Assembly (NCBI GenBank): GCA_964408175.1
Contig: CAYOYL010000092.1
Coordinates: 1 to 5,859, forward strand
Length of the DNA stretch: 5,859 nucleotides
DNA from: JAFGKM01 sp964408175
GTDB lineage: Bacteria; Ratteibacteria; UBA8468; B48-G9; JAFGKM01
Direction: 5' to 3'
Shown: positions 4,042 to 5,859 of the stretch, one piece after another
Layout of the letters: each line of letters begins with the position of its first letter
Numbering within the stretch: the first letter of the stretch is position 1
Notes under the pieces: generated by a model
Told to the model about the DNA's origin: nothing
The model's input: only the letters and a program-made list of their open reading frames with translations
The model's database searches: none
Made by a program: the position numbers and the translations under genes

Positions 4042-5859
4042 ATGAAAACAAAAATGTGGAAGATGAAACATATATTTCCCGTTGCCTGTGCACTTATAAT
4101 CTTTGTATCCGCTAATGGCACGGCAGAGCAGGTAGGAACGTTAACGGAAATCCCTGAAGTTCCTGCTGAAACAGAAATTCCAGGAGGCACGGCACCCCAG
4201 GAAATCCCTGAAGTTCCTGCTGAAACAGAAATTCCAGAAGCCACGGTGCCAACGGTGGAAGTGCCAGAGATAGATTTTACAGAGCCGGAGGTGCCTTCAA
4301 TAGTTGACGAGGCGGAAAAATTGCCTGAGGAAAAGACCACACTGCCTACCTACGAGAGCCATGGTATAGGTGATAAGGAAGAACTCTCTGCCTTCCAGCA
4401 ATACCTGATGAAACAGTTACCCCTGACAGTTTCGCGCAGGGTAAACCATTTCGGTTACAACTTTTTCAGAACCCCACCCTCAACCTTCGCACCGGTGGAG
4501 TCCCTACCAGTAACAGCCGGCTATGTCATAGGACCTGGGGATGAAATCCGCATTAACGTGTGGGGCATGCTCGACGCGATATGGAACCTTGTTGTTGATA
4601 GAACCGGCAGCATAAACATCCCCACAATAGGTCCTGTAAGCGTAACAGGCCTTACCTATGAAGAACTTGAGCCCTTCATAAAAAAAGAACTCTCTAAACA
4701 ATACAAAGAATTCCACCTCAACGTAAATATGGGCAGGCTCAGGACAATCCCGGTATACCTTGTGGGAAATGTGCGCAGACCAGGTATGTACACTGTCTCT
4801 TCACTTTCAACGCTGGTAAACGCCCTGTTTGTATCCGGAGGCCCCACCACCTCAGGCACTATGCGCGATATACGCCTGCAAAGAGATGGTGAAACAATAG
4901 TAAGGTTTGATATGTACGATTTTCTACTCAGAGGTAACAAAACAAAAGACATCCGCCTTCAGCCCGAAGATGTAATCTTTCTCCCTGCAGCAGGTCCTTC
5001 CGCCGCCATATTGGGCAACGTTAAGAATCCCGCGATATACGAACTGCGTGAAGATACAACCATCACTGATTTCATAAAAATGGCAGGTGGGGTAAGTGCA
5101 ATGGGATATAAAAAAAGGATACAACTGGAGCGCATCTACCAGAACGAAACGAAGATAATCCTTGACAGGAACCTTGACGCTCTCTCCGCAGAAGACGATA
5201 TAGTGCTTGAAGACAGCGATATAGTTGCTATCTACCCTGTTTCCGATACCATAGTCAACGCCGTTACCCTTTACGGCAATGTCGTCAGGCCCGGCCAGTA
5301 CCAGTGGACTGAAGGCATGCGTGTGAGCGATATAATAAAGGACGAGCAGAATTTTCTGCCGGAGACAAAACTGGATTATGCCCTTATAGAAAGAATGCAG
5401 CCTTCTTCTCTGCAAAGAGAACTGTTATTCTTCAACCTCGGCAAAGCTGTTATAGATAAAGACCCTGAGGAAGACAAACTGTTACAGCCCTATGATACGG
5501 TTATCGTCTATTCAAAATGGCAGTTTACCGAAAGGTTCAGGGTACAAATAGACAGCGGTGTTCACCGTCCGGGCAGGTACATATACAGGGAGAATATGCG
5601 CATCTCCGACATAGTAAAACTTGCCGGCGGCCTGACAAGACCAGACCATCCGGCATCCTACCTTCCGCAAGGTATGATAATAAGAAGGATGCCTCCTGAC
5701 TACCGGGAGGAGAATATACCATTTGACCTTGGCAAGTCTGTACTTATGGAAGATAAAGAGGCCGACCTTCTATTACACCCGAAAGACAGAGTGAAAATTT
5801 TTGACCACTGGGACATTGCCAGAAAGAGGGTGGTAAGATTAGCCGGCGCAGTGAACAAC
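4042..5859 (+). CDS. Multi-SLBB polysaccharide export protein (Wza/GfcE-like), 3' end beyond window
   Basis: The frame is open from ATG 4042 to the last base, giving 606 residues with no stop. A basic start and hydrophobic segment (residues 9-25) form a signal peptide; Cys16 is not in a clear lipobox. Residues 36-86 are a Pro/Glu-rich linker made of 18-residue repeats. Residues about 159-235 form the polysaccharide export (Poly_export) domain, opening with AGYVIGPGDEIRINVWG. SLBB domains follow, each marked by G-x-V-x-x-P-x-x-Y or a close variant: about 235-320 (LVGNVRRPGMY), 322-400 (ILGNVKNPAIY), 408-490 (LYGNVVRPGQY) and 500-590 (IDSGVHRPGRY). A fifth begins at 597 (VVRLAGAVNN). Such proteins form the periplasmic and outer-membrane channel for capsule or exopolysaccharide. 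Wza has a shorter SLBB section, so this is an extended type. It lies 32 bp after the YjbH gene. Confidence 0.92.
   Translation, partial: MKTKMWKMKHIFPVACALIIFVSANGTAEQVGTLTEIPEVPAETEIPGGTAPQEIPEVPAETEIPEATVPTVEVPEIDFTEPEVPSIVDEAEKLPEEKTTLPTYESHGIGDKEELSAFQQYLMKQLPLTVSRRVNHFGYNFFRTPPSTFAPVESLPVTAGYVIGPGDEIRINVWGMLDAIWNLVVDRTGSINIPTIGPVSVTGLTYEELEPFIKKELSKQYKEFHLNVNMGRLRTIPVYLVGNVRRPGMYTVSSLSTLVNALFVSGGPTTSGTMRDIRLQRDGETIVRFDMYDFLLRGNKTKDIRLQPEDVIFLPAAGPSAAILGNVKNPAIYELREDTTITDFIKMAGGVSAMGYKKRIQLERIYQNETKIILDRNLDALSAEDDIVLEDSDIVAIYPVSDTIVNAVTLYGNVVRPGQYQWTEGMRVSDIIKDEQNFLPETKLDYALIERMQPSSLQRELLFFNLGKAVIDKDPEEDKLLQPYDTVIVYSKWQFTERFRVQIDSGVHRPGRYIYRENMRISDIVKLAGGLTRPDHPASYLPQGMIIRRMPPDYREENIPFDLGKSVLMEDKEADLLLHPKDRVKIFDHWDIARKRVVRLAGAVNN
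4146..4250 (+). repeat. In-phase 54-bp tandem repeat coding for a Pro/Glu-rich linker
   Basis: Bases 4146-4183 and 4200-4237 are identical over 38 bp at a period of 54 bp (18 codons); the rest of each unit is diverged but alignable (CACGGCACC against CACGGTGCC). Each unit begins EIPEVPAETEIP, at residues 36 and 54, and a degenerate third unit (VEVPEIDFTEPEVPS) follows at 72-86. The period is a multiple of three, so copy number can vary without breaking the frame. Confidence 0.85.

Noticed and set aside
4019..4045. Eight-codon open frame ending in ATGA over the SLBB start
   Set aside because: It would suit translational coupling, but it has no ribosome binding site at a proper distance and is easily a chance frame.
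4011..4340. Minus-strand open frame of 109 codons rich in Gly, Ser and Thr repeats
   Set aside because: It is the antisense of the Pro/Glu repeat linker in the SLBB gene, whose period keeps the opposite strand open. It has no ribosome binding site and no family resemblance.
4924..5415. Minus-strand open frame of 163 codons
   Set aside because: It lies fully opposite clear SLBB domains, and its translation has no recognisable signature.

Overview
The window looks like a piece of a Gram-negative bacterial chromosome. The main evidence is a set of exported genes for an outer-membrane polysaccharide export route. Base composition is moderate in the genes and clearly AT-rich between them. Degenerate dispersed repeats built on GTCATTGCGA are present; I associate such repeats with environmental Nitrospirota, Desulfobacterota or Planctomycetes-type genomes. 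That lineage guess rests on recall, not on a search, and the phylum is not settled by the sequence.

Layout, all genes on the + strand. (1) Bases 2-148 are the last 48 codons of a YbhB/YbcL (PEBP-like) protein. (2) Bases 149-470 hold no gene but carry several worn copies of the GTCATTGCGA repeat in direct and inverted orientation. (3) Bases 471-1025 are a compact type II toxin-antitoxin operon: a near-consensus promoter with a palindrome inside its spacer, a Phd/YefM-like antitoxin, and a RelE/ParE-like toxin that overlaps it by four bases (GTGA). (4) Bases 1026-1506 are an AT-rich intergenic stretch with three candidate sigma-70 promoters pointing right, a palindrome, a strong 10-bp stem-loop and three copies of AAGGTT. 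This looks like an elaborate control region. (5) Bases 1507-5859 are the start of an exopolysaccharide/capsule export operon: a small exported protein with a glycine/alanine/valine-rich membrane segment, a 679-residue YjbH/GfcD-family outer-membrane protein, and a long SLBB-domain (Wza/GfcE-like) export protein cut by the window end after 606 codons.

The three export genes are spaced 43 and 32 bp apart and probably form one transcript. Their order, small hydrophobic exported protein then YjbH then Wza-like protein, recalls the ends of the E. coli gfcABCDE and yjbEFGH operons, but no GfcB or GfcC equivalent lies between them. In the likely scheme the SLBB protein forms the periplasmic/outer-membrane export channel and the YjbH protein is an accessory outer-membrane barrel. 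The small protein's role is unknown. The polymer and the inner-membrane machinery are not in view.

The most noteworthy points are the reduced gfc-like module, the layered leader region in front of it, and an in-phase 54-bp tandem duplication that builds a Pro/Glu-rich linker in the SLBB protein.
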